Positions 56,187 through 64,000 of a DNA stretch of 64,000 bases are shown piece after piece. Position 1 is the first letter of the stretch. Every line of letters starts with the position of its first letter. The notes beneath the pieces were generated by a model. That model made no database searches and was not told the DNA's origin. It saw only the letters and a program-made list of their open reading frames with translations. The DNA comes from Kiloniellaceae bacterium. GTDB taxonomy: Bacteria > Pseudomonadota > Alphaproteobacteria > Kiloniellales > J153. The translations under genes and the position numbers were made by a program. The stretch covers positions 1 to 64,000 of the forward strand of contig JAJFGO010000003.1 in the NCBI GenBank assembly GCA_021776095.1, given 5' to 3'.

Positions 56187-57377
56187 CTACCTTTCCACCA
56201 GCGCGACGCGCTTATTATACCAGTTCATTATCGTCGAGATCACCAGCGAGATCGTTAGGTAGGTCGCCAACACAATCGACATGCACTCCAGCGCTCGTCC
56301 AGTCTGATTGAGCGAGATGCCGCCGATGGTCGCCACGACGTCCATATAGCCCACCGCGATTGCGAGCGATGAATTCTTGGTCAGGTTCAGGTACTGGCTG
56401 ATCAGCGGCGGCAAGATCACCCGCAAAGCCTGCGGTAGGATGACCAGGCGCATGGTCCAACTGGGCTTGATTCCGAGTGAATAGGCCGCTTCGGTTTGGC
56501 CGTGGCTGACCGATTGAATGCCGGCGCGCACGATCTCAGAGATAAAGGACGCGGTGTAAATCGAAAGGGCGAACCACAGCGCGACGAATTCTGGCGTGAC
56601 CGTCATCCCGCCGGCAAAATTGAATCCGCGCAATGCGGGCCAGTCCAGGGAGATCGGCTGCCCGGAAAGGAAATAGGTCAAGACCGGCAAGACCACGATC
56701 AAGCCCAGACCGATCGAAATTACGGGATAGATTTTACCGGTCGCTTCTTGGACGCGCTTGGCGTACTGGCCGAAGCCGATTGCCGCCGCGATCGCGATCA
56801 CAAATGCGATAAAAATCGCCCAGGCCGCTGGCTCGGCGACCGGTGCCGGCACTGAAAAGCCGCGGTTCGACAGAAAGATACCCGACAAAGGCTCTAAAGC
56901 GTTTTTCGGTCGTGGAAGCGAATGTACGACAATGCCGTACCACAAGAGTATCTGCAGCAGCAGGGGGACATTCCGCGTAAACTCGACATAGCAATACATG
57001 ATCCGGCTGATGAGCCAGTTGCCGGACAAGCGCAAAACCCCAACAGTGAATCCCAATATGGTCGCGGCGATGATGCCCGCGATCGCCACCACACCTGTAT
57101 TCAACAGACCGACAATCGCAGCGCGAAAATGGCTGCTACGCGAATCGTATTCTATGAGGGTTTGGTTGATATCGTAATTCGAAGGCTCAGCCAAGAAACC
57201 GTAACCGGTTTCGACGCCCAGGAGACTGAGGTTATTGATCGTGTTATTGACGATAAAAGCGAGGAACGCGAATAGCCCGGCAAGTGCCAAAATCTGGATG
57301 GAGATGGCACGCCATCGGCGATCGGTCCAAAGATCCTCCAGCTTGAAGCTGGGGCCCTGATATTCAATGGCTGACAT
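56187..57377 (-). CDS. aapQ: General L-amino acid ABC transporter permease AapQ
   Basis: A 396-residue permease. YVEFTRNVPLLLQILLWYG, SEIVRAGIQSVSHGQTEAAYSLGIKPSWTMRLVILPQALRVILPPLISQYLNLTKNSSLAIAVGY match AapQ, including its long insertion between membrane segments. It forms the channel with AapM. Confidence 0.95.
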   Translation of the reverse strand: MSAIEYQGPSFKLEDLWTDRRWRAISIQILALAGLFAFLAFIVNNTINNLSLLGVETGYGFLAEPSNYDINQTLIEYDSRSSHFRAAIVGLLNTGVVAIAGIIAATILGFTVGVLRLSGNWLISRIMYCYVEFTRNVPLLLQILLWYGIVVHSLPRPKNALEPLSGIFLSNRGFSVPAPVAEPAAWAIFIAFVIAIAAAIGFGQYAKRVQEATGKIYPVISIGLGLIVVLPVLTYFLSGQPISLDWPALRGFNFAGGMTVTPEFVALWFALSIYTASFISEIVRAGIQSVSHGQTEAAYSLGIKPSWTMRLVILPQALRVILPPLISQYLNLTKNSSLAIAVGYMDVVATIGGISLNQTGRALECMSIVLATYLTISLVISTIMNWYNKRVALVER

Positions 57378-57426
57378 AGCCGCTCAACGCCACCTTTGTC
57401 CGGGGAAAGGGGGGCGGAAACGGGCG

Positions 57427-57452
57427 CCGGCCGTGCTAGAAGGCACGGCCGG
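57427..57452 (-). terminator. Hairpin between aapJ and aapQ
   Basis: CCGGCCGTGC (57427-57436) and GCACGGCCGG (57443-57452) form a perfect 10-base stem with a 6-base loop, 16 bases past the aapJ stop on the coding strand. No U-run follows. It is likely to stabilise aapJ message or reduce read-through. Confidence 0.72.
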
Positions 57453-57468
57453 TCCCCAGTTCAAACCT

Positions 57469-58485
57469 TTAGCGGATCGGCGGCGAGTAAATGAGCCCAC
57501 CGTTGACCCACTGCGCGTTCAGTCCACGCTCCAGGCCAATTGGCGTCTTGGAGCCGATGAAGCGCTCGAAGATTTCGCCATAGTTGCCACCGGCCTTGAG
57601 TGCCTGCAGGCCCCAATCCGGACGCAAGCCCAGCATCTCGCCGGTGTTGCCCTCGGTGCCGAGCATGCGCTTGACCTCGGGGTTTGCGGAACTGGTCGAC
57701 ATCTTGTCGGCATTCGCCGCGGTGACGCCGAGTTCTTCGGCCGTAATCAGTACGTTCAGAGTCCAGCGGACAATGTCGGCCCACTGATCGTCGCCATGAC
57801 GCACGAGCGGACCCAAGGGCTCCTTGGAGATGATCTCAGGCAGGAGAACGTGATCGGCCGGATTCTCGAAGGTCCCGCGCGTCGCCGCCAGGCCCGAGGC
57901 GTCGGTCGTGTAAACGTCGCAGCGTCCGGCCAGATAGTTCTGCCGCCCTTCCGCGTTGGTCTCGATCGGCACCGGCTCGTACTTCATGTTGTTGGTGCGG
58001 AAGTACTCGGCCAGGTTAAGCTCCGTCGTCGTGCCGGTCTGAATGCAGACCGAGGCGCCGCCGAGCTCCTTGGCGCTCTTCACACCCAAGGCCTTGGGAA
58101 CCATGAAACCTTGACCGTCGTAGTAGTTGATGCCGACGAAGGTCAGCTTCAGGTCGGCATCGCGGCTCAGGGTCCAGGTCGTGTTACGCGCCAGCATGTC
58201 GATCTCGCCGGACTTCAGTGCCTCGAAGCGCGTCTTGCCCGTGGTCGGGGTGTACTTGACCTTGGAGGGGTCGCCGAAAATAGCGGCCCCAACGGCCTGA
58301 CAGACGGCCGGGTCGAAGCCCTGCCAGTTGCCCTTGTCGTCGGTAAAGGCGAAACCGGCGACGCCGGTCGAAACGCCGCACTGCACAAATCCCTTGGCTT
58401 TGATGTCGTCCAAGGTGCCGGCCGAAGCCGCCGTCGCAACGCCGGCAACCGCCGCCGCCGCAATTAATCCAGACAATACCTTCAT
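57469..58485 (-). CDS. aapJ: General L-amino acid ABC transporter binding protein AapJ
   Basis: A 338-residue periplasmic protein with a Sec signal (LSGLIAAAAVAGVATAASAG, cleavage near residue 22). TLDDIKAKGFVQCGVSTGVAGFAFTD, FDPAVCQAVGAAIFG, GEIDMLARNTTWTLSRD and GRCDVYTTDASGLAATR are AapJ features. It binds a broad range of L-amino acids. GGGAAGG precedes the ATG. AapJQMP in Rhizobium is under nitrogen control; no sigma-54 promoter could be seen upstream. Confidence 0.95.
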   Translation of the reverse strand: MKVLSGLIAAAAVAGVATAASAGTLDDIKAKGFVQCGVSTGVAGFAFTDDKGNWQGFDPAVCQAVGAAIFGDPSKVKYTPTTGKTRFEALKSGEIDMLARNTTWTLSRDADLKLTFVGINYYDGQGFMVPKALGVKSAKELGGASVCIQTGTTTELNLAEYFRTNNMKYEPVPIETNAEGRQNYLAGRCDVYTTDASGLAATRGTFENPADHVLLPEIISKEPLGPLVRHGDDQWADIVRWTLNVLITAEELGVTAANADKMSTSSANPEVKRMLGTEGNTGEMLGLRPDWGLQALKAGGNYGEIFERFIGSKTPIGLERGLNAQWVNGGLIYSPPIR

Positions 58486-58750
58486 GAATCGAACCTTCCC
58501 TGTTGATTTATCTCTTTGGGAGCCATCGCCGGCCCAAAGGGAACCTAACGTCGATCTCCGCCGGCCACCAGTTCCCTATCCTTGGAACCATGTAACAAGA
58601 GCCGCCGAAAGGCAAGTGCGTGTAACGCCCAAGGATTATTCTTGTCGGGCATTTGCGGCAGGGCCATCCCATGCTTCGCGCCCTCGTCAGGCCCGGTATC
58701 TGCCACTATGCTAACGCGCGCGCCATTCGAGACGGAGGATCGACCAAGGT

Positions 58751-59965
58751 ATGGTTAACAAAAAAGTATACAAGACAGACACTTTGCTCGGGCATCTGGG
58801 CCGAGATCCGGCGGCCAATCATGGGGTCGTGAACCCGCCCGTCTATCATGCCTCGACACTGCTTTCCGGCACCTTGGCCGCGTTCCGGGATAAGCGCAGG
58901 GATCCCTTCGATAAGGGCCACACAAGCTATGGCCGGATGGGCACGCCCACGACCTTTGCCCTGGAGGACGCGGCCGCCGGACTGGACGGCGGATACGGCG
59001 CCATTGCGACGCCCAATGGCATGGCGGCGATCGTTGGCGCGGTCAGCGCCTTCGTCGCCCAGGGCGATCACATTTTGGTTAGCGATTCGGTCTATCAGCC
59101 CAACCGGCGGTTCTGCGAGGATTTCCTAGCCCGCATGGGGGTCGAGACGACCTTTTACGATCCGCGAATTGGCGCCGGCATCACCCAGTTGATGCGGCCC
59201 AAAACCAAAGTAATTTTCCTGGAATCTCCCGGCTCGCACAGCTTCGAGGTCCAGGACGTCCCGGCCATCGCCGCGGCCGCGCGGGCCGGCGGGGCTGTGT
59301 CCATCATCGACAACTCCTGGGCCACGCCCTTGTACTTCCGGCCGTTTTCGCACGGGGTCGACATCTCGGTCTATGCCGCTACTAAGTATATCGTCGGCCA
59401 CGCCGACGCCATGATGGGACTGATCGTGACCGGCGAGGCCCATTACCGTCGGGTCAGGCGCAATACCGCGGTGCTGGGTTACTCGGCGGCGCCCGACGAC
59501 GTCTACCTGGCGCTGCGGGGCCTGCGCACCCTATCGGTCCGCTTGGCTCGGCATCAGGAAACCGGCTTCACCCTGGCGCGTTGGTTGCAAGGTCGGCCGG
59601 AAGTGGCGCGGGTTCTGCACCCAGGCTTGCCCGGCGATCCGGGCCACGAGATCTGGCGTCGAGATTTCGCCGGCGCCTCGGGTCTCTTCGGGGTCGTCTT
59701 CACGCCATGTTCCGAGGCGGCGCTGGCCGCCTTCATCGACGGTCTAGAGCTATTCGGGCTGGGCGCAAGTTGGGGCGGCTACGAGAGCCTGGTTATGCCC
59801 AGCGATATTACCGCGTCGCGCAGCGCCACCACCTGGGATGAACCAGGGCCCACTCTGCGCATCCATGCCGGCCTGGAAGACCCGGAAGACCTAATCGCCG
59901 ACTTGGCCGCCGGTTTGGCCCGCATGACCAAGGCCAAAGCCCAGCCGACTGGAGCGAGCCCGTGA
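58751..59965 (+). CDS. metC: Cystathionine beta-lyase / Cys-Met metabolism PLP enzyme
   Basis: A 404-residue gamma-family PLP enzyme. [65 protein letters not shown] and the PLP lysine in [18 protein letters not shown] are typical of cystathionine beta-lyase, which gives homocysteine, pyruvate and ammonia. Related gamma-lyases cannot be fully excluded. ATG at 58751; the stop overlaps the hisI GTG. It is divergent from aapJ across 265 bases in which I saw no clear operator. Confidence 0.91.
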   Translation: MVNKKVYKTDTLLGHLGRDPAANHGVVNPPVYHASTLLSGTLAAFRDKRRDPFDKGHTSYGRMGTPTTFALEDAAAGLDGGYGAIATPNGMAAIVGAVSAFVAQGDHILVSDSVYQPNRRFCEDFLARMGVETTFYDPRIGAGITQLMRPKTKVIFLESPGSHSFEVQDVPAIAAAARAGGAVSIIDNSWATPLYFRPFSHGVDISVYAATKYIVGHADAMMGLIVTGEAHYRRVRRNTAVLGYSAAPDDVYLALRGLRTLSVRLARHQETGFTLARWLQGRPEVARVLHPGLPGDPGHEIWRRDFAGASGLFGVVFTPCSEAALAAFIDGLELFGLGASWGGYESLVMPSDITASRSATTWDEPGPTLRIHAGLEDPEDLIADLAAGLARMTKAKAQPTGASP

Positions 59966-60372
59966 GCGCCAGCATCGACCCTAAGGCGGTCATCGAGACC
60001 GTCAAGTTCAATTCCGACGGCTTGGTCCCGGCCATCGCCCAGCAGCACGATTCCGGCGAAGTTTTGATGCTGGCCTGGATGAACCGGGACGCTCTGGCCG
60101 AGACCTTGCGCCTTGGTCGGGTCTGCTATTGGTCGCGCTCCCGCGGTGCCTTATGGCGCAAGGGCGAACGCTCCGGCCAGGTTCAATGCCTGATCGAGCT
60201 GCGGGTCGATTGCGACGGCGACACAATTCTCCTGCGGGTTGATCAGACCGGGGTTGCCTGCCATACCGGGCGGCGGAGTTGTTTCTATCGCGCGGTGAGC
60301 GCCGACGGCCGGATCGCCGAGGCCCTGCCGATCGAGCGCGACCCCAGGGATCTTTACGGCGATTCCTCGTGA
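59962..60372 (+). CDS. hisI: Phosphoribosyl-AMP cyclohydrolase
   Basis: A 136-residue enzyme with [39 protein letters not shown] and the zinc motif [11 protein letters not shown]. It opens the adenine ring of phosphoribosyl-AMP in histidine synthesis. The HisE domain is not fused, as in other alphaproteobacteria. Starts with GTG, overlapping metC, and ends overlapping the modE-like GTG, an unusual coupling of histidine synthesis with a molybdenum regulator. Confidence 0.96.
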   Translation: MSASIDPKAVIETVKFNSDGLVPAIAQQHDSGEVLMLAWMNRDALAETLRLGRVCYWSRSRGALWRKGERSGQVQCLIELRVDCDGDTILLRVDQTGVACHTGRRSCFYRAVSADGRIAEALPIERDPRDLYGDSS

Positions 60373-60722
60373 GCGGCCGGGTCGAACCGCGCCTAAGGGT
60401 GCTCTTCGGCTCCGCCATCGCCATGGGTCCGGGCAAGGCCGACCTGCTGGACGCCATCCAAGCAGAAGGCTCGATCACCGGTGCCGCACGGCATATGGGC
60501 ATGTCTTACCGCCGCGCCTGGCTTTTGATCGAGACTATGAACCAGAGCTTTGGCGCGCCCTTGGTTTCGACCGCGCGGGGCGGCCGGCGCGGCGGCGGTG
60601 CTGAACTGTCACCCATGGGTCGAGATGCCTTGCGCCGCTATCGGGCCATGGAGGCCAAAGCCCAGAAAACCCTGGCCCGCGATATGGCGGCTTTCCGGCG
60701 CCTGCTCAAGCCGCACGCTTGA
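60369..60722 (+). CDS. ModE-type winged-helix regulator, DNA-binding domain only
   Basis: A 117-residue LysR/ModE-type winged helix: [65 protein letters not shown]. This is the N-terminal domain of ModE. The C-terminal di-Mop molybdate-binding domain of E. coli ModE is missing, so it may sense molybdate through another protein or not at all. It starts at GTG overlapping hisI. A ModE-like box lies between it and modA. Confidence 0.92.
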   Translation: MSGRVEPRLRVLFGSAIAMGPGKADLLDAIQAEGSITGAARHMGMSYRRAWLLIETMNQSFGAPLVSTARGGRRGGGAELSPMGRDALRRYRAMEAKAQKTLARDMAAFRRLLKPHA

Positions 60723-60762
60723 CCGTCCGGGCACCAAGGCACTGGCGAGGGGCCGAACCCTT

Positions 60763-60786
60763 CGATATATATCGCTGTATATAACC
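60763..60786. promoter_or_regulatory. ModE box upstream of modA
   Basis: CGATATATA-TCGCTG-TATATAACC matches the ModE operator pattern CGnTATATA-N6-TATATAnCG in both TATATA halves and one outer CG. It is embedded in otherwise GC-rich DNA, 40 bases after the modE-like stop. Binding would be expected to repress modABC when molybdate is plentiful. Confidence 0.8.
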
Positions 60787-60787
60787 A

Positions 60788-61660
60788 TTGTGGGAAAGCC
60801 GAACTTTGTTTCGCCGACAGACCCCTCCAAAGACGTGGCGTGCCAGACTGACTGCAGTTCCATGCGGCCGGCGCACGACCTTGGCCGGCGTATTGGGCTT
60901 AGCCATTGGCGTTCTGGTTGCCGGGCCCCTGAGTCCCGGATCCGGACGAGCCGAGCGACCGGTGACGATTTTTGCCGCCGCCAGTATGGCGGGAGCGATC
61001 GAGGCTGCCGCCCGGGATTTCGAGTCCAAGGGCGGCGCGCCGGTGCGCGTCGTGCTGGCCGCCTCGTCGACATTGGCCCGGCAGATCGCTCGAGGGGCCC
61101 CGGCGGATCTGTACCTTTCGGCAAATCGCGCCTGGATGGATCACCTGGCGCACGGTGACGGGATCGAGCCCGACAGCCGGGTCGATCTTGTGGGCAATCG
61201 TCTGGTGCTGATCGCGCCGATGGGTCGCCCCTTCGACATCGAGATCGTGCCTGGCTTCGCCCTGGTCGAGGCCCTGGGCAGCGGCCGCCTGGCCATGGGC
61301 GACCCGGATCATGTCCCGGCTGGAATTTATGCCAAGGATGTGCTCACCCGCTTGGAGATTTGGGCGGCGGTCGCGCCCAAGGCCGCGTTCGCGGCGGACG
61401 TACGGGGCGCCTTGGTCTTAGTCGAGCGGGGCGAGGCGGCGGCCGGAATCGTTTATGCCAGCGACGCCGCCGAAAATCCGGGCGTCAGCGTGGTGGCACG
61501 ATTTCCGGCGGCGCTGCACGCACCGATCGTTTATCCCCTGGCCATCGTGCGCGGGCGCGCGACCCCGGCAGTCATCGCCTTTCACCACTATCTCCAAGGC
61601 GACGTGGCACGCGGCCTTTTCCTGGCCCGGGGCTTTTCCGGACCGGCTGGGGCCGGGTGA
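60788..61660 (+). CDS. modA: Molybdate ABC transporter substrate-binding protein
   Basis: About 290 residues. A signal region (RRTTLAGVLGLAIGVLVAGPLSPGSGRAE) precedes the mature start VTIFAAASMAGAIEAAARDF; AASSTLARQIARGAPADLYLSANRAWMDHL, GDPDHVPAGIYAKDVL and IVYASDAAENPGV are ModA motifs. The start is uncertain: the frame opens at a TTG only 1 base past the ModE box, and no ATG/GTG lies in frame before the signal peptide; TTG at 60803, 60881 or 60893 are alternatives. The stop overlaps modB in GTGA. Confidence 0.93.
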   Translation: MWESRTLFRRQTPPKTWRARLTAVPCGRRTTLAGVLGLAIGVLVAGPLSPGSGRAERPVTIFAAASMAGAIEAAARDFESKGGAPVRVVLAASSTLARQIARGAPADLYLSANRAWMDHLAHGDGIEPDSRVDLVGNRLVLIAPMGRPFDIEIVPGFALVEALGSGRLAMGDPDHVPAGIYAKDVLTRLEIWAAVAPKAAFAADVRGALVLVERGEAAAGIVYASDAAENPGVSVVARFPAALHAPIVYPLAIVRGRATPAVIAFHHYLQGDVARGLFLARGFSGPAGAG

Positions 61661-62358
61661 ACCCCTTGGCGCCGATCACGCCCTTGGAATGGGAAGCGCT
61701 GCGTCTCAGCCTCTGGGTTGCCATCTGGAGTGTGGCGGTCAGCCTGCCGTTTGGGGTGCTCATAGCCTGGGTCTTGGCCCGGACCGAATTTCCGGGGCGC
61801 GGACTGTTGAATGGGATCGTCCATTTGCCCCTGGTGCTGCCGCCGGTGGTGGTCGGATACCTGCTGCTCGTTTTGCTTGGCCGCCAGGGCCCCTTAGGCC
61901 GCCTGCTTTTCGATTGGTTCGGCGTCAGCCTGCCCTTTACCTGGCAAGGCGCCGCCCTGGCCGCGGGGATCATGGCGTTTCCGCTGATGGTGCGCGCCAT
62001 GCGCCTGTCACTCGATGCGATCGACCGGCGTTTGGAGGCTGCGGCGCGGACTTTGGGCGCGCGTCCGGTGGCCGTCTTCGCAACCGTGACCCTGCCTCTC
62101 ATGGCGCCCGGCATCGTGGTCGGGGTGATCTTGGCCTTCGCGCGGGCCCTGGGTGAGTTCGGCGCGACCATCACCTTCGCCGCCAACATACCGGGTGAGA
62201 CGCGAACTTTACCTCTGGCGCTCTACAGCATGATCCAGACACCCGGCGGTGAGGCGGCGGCGTTTCGCCTCGCGATCGTTTCGGTGATCGTATCGCTCGC
62301 CGCCCTGGCGGTCTCGGAGCTCTTGGCACGCCGCTTACAGGCCCGGTTGGCGGGCTAG
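61657..62358 (+). CDS. modB: Molybdate ABC transporter permease
   Basis: A 233-residue permease with five to six membrane segments. HLPLVLPPVVVGYLLLVLLG, EAAARTLGARPVAVFATVTLPLMAPGI (EAA loop) and FARALGEFGATITFAANIPGETRTLPLALYSMIQ identify ModB. GTG start overlaps modA. Confidence 0.96.
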   Translation: MNPLAPITPLEWEALRLSLWVAIWSVAVSLPFGVLIAWVLARTEFPGRGLLNGIVHLPLVLPPVVVGYLLLVLLGRQGPLGRLLFDWFGVSLPFTWQGAALAAGIMAFPLMVRAMRLSLDAIDRRLEAAARTLGARPVAVFATVTLPLMAPGIVVGVILAFARALGEFGATITFAANIPGETRTLPLALYSMIQTPGGEAAAFRLAIVSVIVSLAALAVSELLARRLQARLAG

Positions 62359-62362
62359 GGCG

Positions 62363-63499
62363 ATGCTGGAACTGGATCTCACCGCGCGCCTGGGAAACTT
62401 CGCCTTGGAAGCGAAGTTTTCCTGTGAAACTACAGGTATCGTGGCGCTTTTTGGTCGCTCTGGTGCCGGTAAAACCAGCGTCGTGAACATGCTGGCCGGC
62501 CTGACCCGGCCGCATCGCGGACGCATCGCGGTCAATGGCACGGTGCTGTTCGATTCTGCCCGGGGCATCGATCTGCCGCCCGAGCGCCGGCGCCTTGGCT
62601 ACGTTTTCCAGGAAGGTCGGCTGTTTCCCCATATGAGCGTGCGCCGAAACCTGAGCTACGGCTATACCCGTATTCCGGCGGCGGAGCGCAGCATCGGCTT
62701 CGAGCACGTGACCGACCTGCTCGGCCTGGCGGATTTGCTCGGCCGCAGGCCAGGCGATCTGTCGGGCGGCGAAAAACAAAGGGTCGCCCTGGGTCGGGCC
62801 CTGTTGGCCAATCCCCGCTTGCTGTTGATGGACGAACCCTTAGCGGCGCTGGACCAGCCACGCAAAGAGGAGGTTCTGCCCTTCATCGAGCGCCTGCGCG
62901 ATACTTTGGCCCTGCCTATCGTCTACGTAAGCCACTCCATGGCCGAGATCGTTCGGCTGGCCGATACACTGGTGCTCTTGTCCGAGGGCCGGGTCGAGGC
63001 CGTGGGCACCATCGAGGACCTGACCAGCCGGCTCGATCTGAGGCCACTCACCGGACGCTATGAGGCGGGCGCCGTGATCCGGGCCGAAGTGGTGGGTCAA
63101 GACGAGGCGTTCGGCTTGACCGAACTGCGTTTTGCCGGCGGCGGTTTGTGGGTGCCGCGGGTCGAGGCCCCGATCGGCACAGAACTTAGAATCCGGGTGC
63201 GTGCGCGTGACGTGGCCTTGGCGCGCGAGCGGCCGCGCGGCGTGAGTATTCTCAATATGGTGCCGTGCCGGGTCGAGGATATCGGGGCGGAGGCGGGGCC
63301 GCAGGTCGACCTGCGCCTGAACGCGGGTGGCGCTGCGCTCTGGGCGCGGATCACCCGTCGCTCCCTGGCCAAGTTGCAGATCGTCCCTGGGGCCCGGGTC
63401 TATGCCCTGATCAAGGCGGTGGCCATCGATCGCACCAGCCTGGGCCGAGGCGCGGGCCGTTTTCTGGCGGGGCCGGCCGAAGGTAATCTGGAGGAATAG
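62363..63499 (+). CDS. modC: Molybdate ABC transporter ATPase
   Basis: A 378-residue ATPase: Walker A GRSGAGKT at 31-38, VFQEGRLFPHMSVRRNLSYGY, signature LSGGEKQRVALGRALL and Walker B LLLMDEPLAALD. A C-terminal TOBE/Mop domain (about 300-365, VSILNMVPCRVEDI and LWARITRRSLAKL) can bind oxyanions and may supply molybdate sensing to the importer. It starts 4 bases after modB. Confidence 0.96.
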   Translation: MLELDLTARLGNFALEAKFSCETTGIVALFGRSGAGKTSVVNMLAGLTRPHRGRIAVNGTVLFDSARGIDLPPERRRLGYVFQEGRLFPHMSVRRNLSYGYTRIPAAERSIGFEHVTDLLGLADLLGRRPGDLSGGEKQRVALGRALLANPRLLLMDEPLAALDQPRKEEVLPFIERLRDTLALPIVYVSHSMAEIVRLADTLVLLSEGRVEAVGTIEDLTSRLDLRPLTGRYEAGAVIRAEVVGQDEAFGLTELRFAGGGLWVPRVEAPIGTELRIRVRARDVALARERPRGVSILNMVPCRVEDIGAEAGPQVDLRLNAGGAALWARITRRSLAKLQIVPGARVYALIKAVAIDRTSLGRGAGRFLAGPAEGNLEE

Positions 63500-63593
63500 A
63501 GGGTTTGCGCGGGTAACGCCTGCGCCAGGAGGCCGGACCGCGGCAACCAAAAATTCGAGGTGCCGCGCTCTAACCTGAAGAGACGAGAACCGT

Positions 63594-63677
63594 TTAACTG
63601 GTAGCGATGCCGACCGCGATCAGGACGGCGAACAGGGTGACCAGAACGATCCAGGAATGCTTTTTCACGAAGGCCAT
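63594..63677 (-). CDS. 27-residue single-span membrane peptide
   Basis: On the minus strand, GGAG lies 9 bases before an ATG at 63677, and 27 codons end at TAA (63594-63596). The product begins MAFVKKHSW, then a hydrophobic span of about 16 residues (IVLVTLFAVLIAVGIA) and ends TS. Positive residues before the span predict an N-in orientation. Codon use is GC-rich in third positions like real genes, within an AT-rich flank that suits a promoter. It could be a subunit-stabilising peptide of a membrane complex; no partner is in the window. Confidence 0.6.
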   Translation of the reverse strand: MAFVKKHSWIVLVTLFAVLIAVGIATS

Positions 63678-64000
63678 GACAGGTTTCTCCCTAAGCGGGG
63701 TTTTGCATATTTTTGGAGCCTTTTCCGAGACCGGACCGTCAACTACGCCCCGATCGTCTCCAAGTTTCACTATTTTACAGAATCGAGAGTCGGGTCAACA
63801 AACGACTGAATCCATGGACTAATTTATGTATTGAATTAACTTGTACGATTTCGTGTGTTGTAAATATTGTCAATAATTAGGGTGTGTGCGGGACCTTTTC
63901 GTACCCACGACCATGTCCCCAGAGCCTGTTTTCAGGCTGAAATTAGAACAAACCAAGCAAGATCATAGCAAAAAAACCCAAGTCAGGTAATTATAGTTAA
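63678..64000. other. AT-rich region at window end
   Basis: 323 bases of markedly higher AT than the rest of the window, with no convincing reading frame. It should contain the promoter of the small peptide gene (leftward). AGCCTG-TTTT-CAGGCT at 63923-63938 is a short perfect hairpin of unknown role. Confidence 0.5.

Noticed and set aside
58486-58750. A sigma-54 promoter upstream of aapJ
   Set aside because: I looked for GG-N10-GC spacing on the minus strand; the nearest candidate has wrong spacing.

Overview
The window is chromosomal DNA of an alphaproteobacterium, most likely Rhodospirillales in the broad sense. The evidence is the conserved order lipA - coq10/ratA - pncC - pgpA - ispDF - dusB - ntrB - ntrC - ntrY - ntrX - trkA - dat - hfq - hflX, the fused ispDF, the doubled NtrBC/NtrYX systems, high GC (by eye in the low to mid 60s percent) and frequent 4-base ATGA/GTGA stop-start overlaps. 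I saw no rRNA, tRNA, CRISPR array, transposase or phage gene.

Layout. (1) 1-18,850: core block: end of lipA, coq10-like gene, a lower-GC unknown gene (652-1671), then a leftward operon ispDF-pgpA-pncC-CPBP protease. Rightward follow a CcsA-like membrane protein, dusB-ntrBCYX-trkA, a class IV aminotransferase, a HAD phosphatase, hfq, hflX and an inositol-phosphatase-like gene. (2) 18,957-30,533: amine and amino-acid catabolism: a dimethylglycine/sarcosine dehydrogenase, alanine dehydrogenase, a hydroxyacid-oxoacid transhydrogenase-like iron alcohol dehydrogenase, an omega-amino acid:pyruvate aminotransferase, a small unknown gene, a 268-bp palindromic MITE-like element, and a polyamine ABC importer. 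(3) 30,965-36,620: a DUF599 membrane protein with a small secreted partner, a MocR regulator convergent with a Pta-like acyltransferase and a TauE-type exporter, then a 3-hydroxyisobutyrate-dehydrogenase-type gene. (4) 36,708-46,955: all leftward, a complete Liv-type importer (KHMGF) followed by coxG-coxS-coxL-coxM, a form II CO-dehydrogenase-like molybdenum hydroxylase. CoxL carries an in-frame 247-residue internal duplication. (5) 47,216-54,112: Kef-type antiporter, an orphan permease/ATPase pair, small secreted proteins, an HDAC-family amidohydrolase, an O-methyltransferase and RidA. (6) 54,272-58,485: a general L-amino-acid importer aapJQMP. (7) 58,751-63,499: metC-like lyase, hisI, single-domain ModE, a ModE box and modABC. 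A 27-codon membrane peptide gene missed by ordinary length cut-offs lies at 63,594-63,677.

How it fits together. The cell looks like a heterotroph built to import and strip nitrogen from amino acids, polyamines and methylated amines, with Ntr systems controlling nitrogen status. The molybdate importer would feed the molybdenum hydroxylase. The least explained and most interesting parts are the Liv-Cox cluster with its duplicated CoxL, the palindromic element, the unknown gene at 652-1671, the tiny membrane peptide, and the recurrent hairpin placed after each solute-binding-protein gene.
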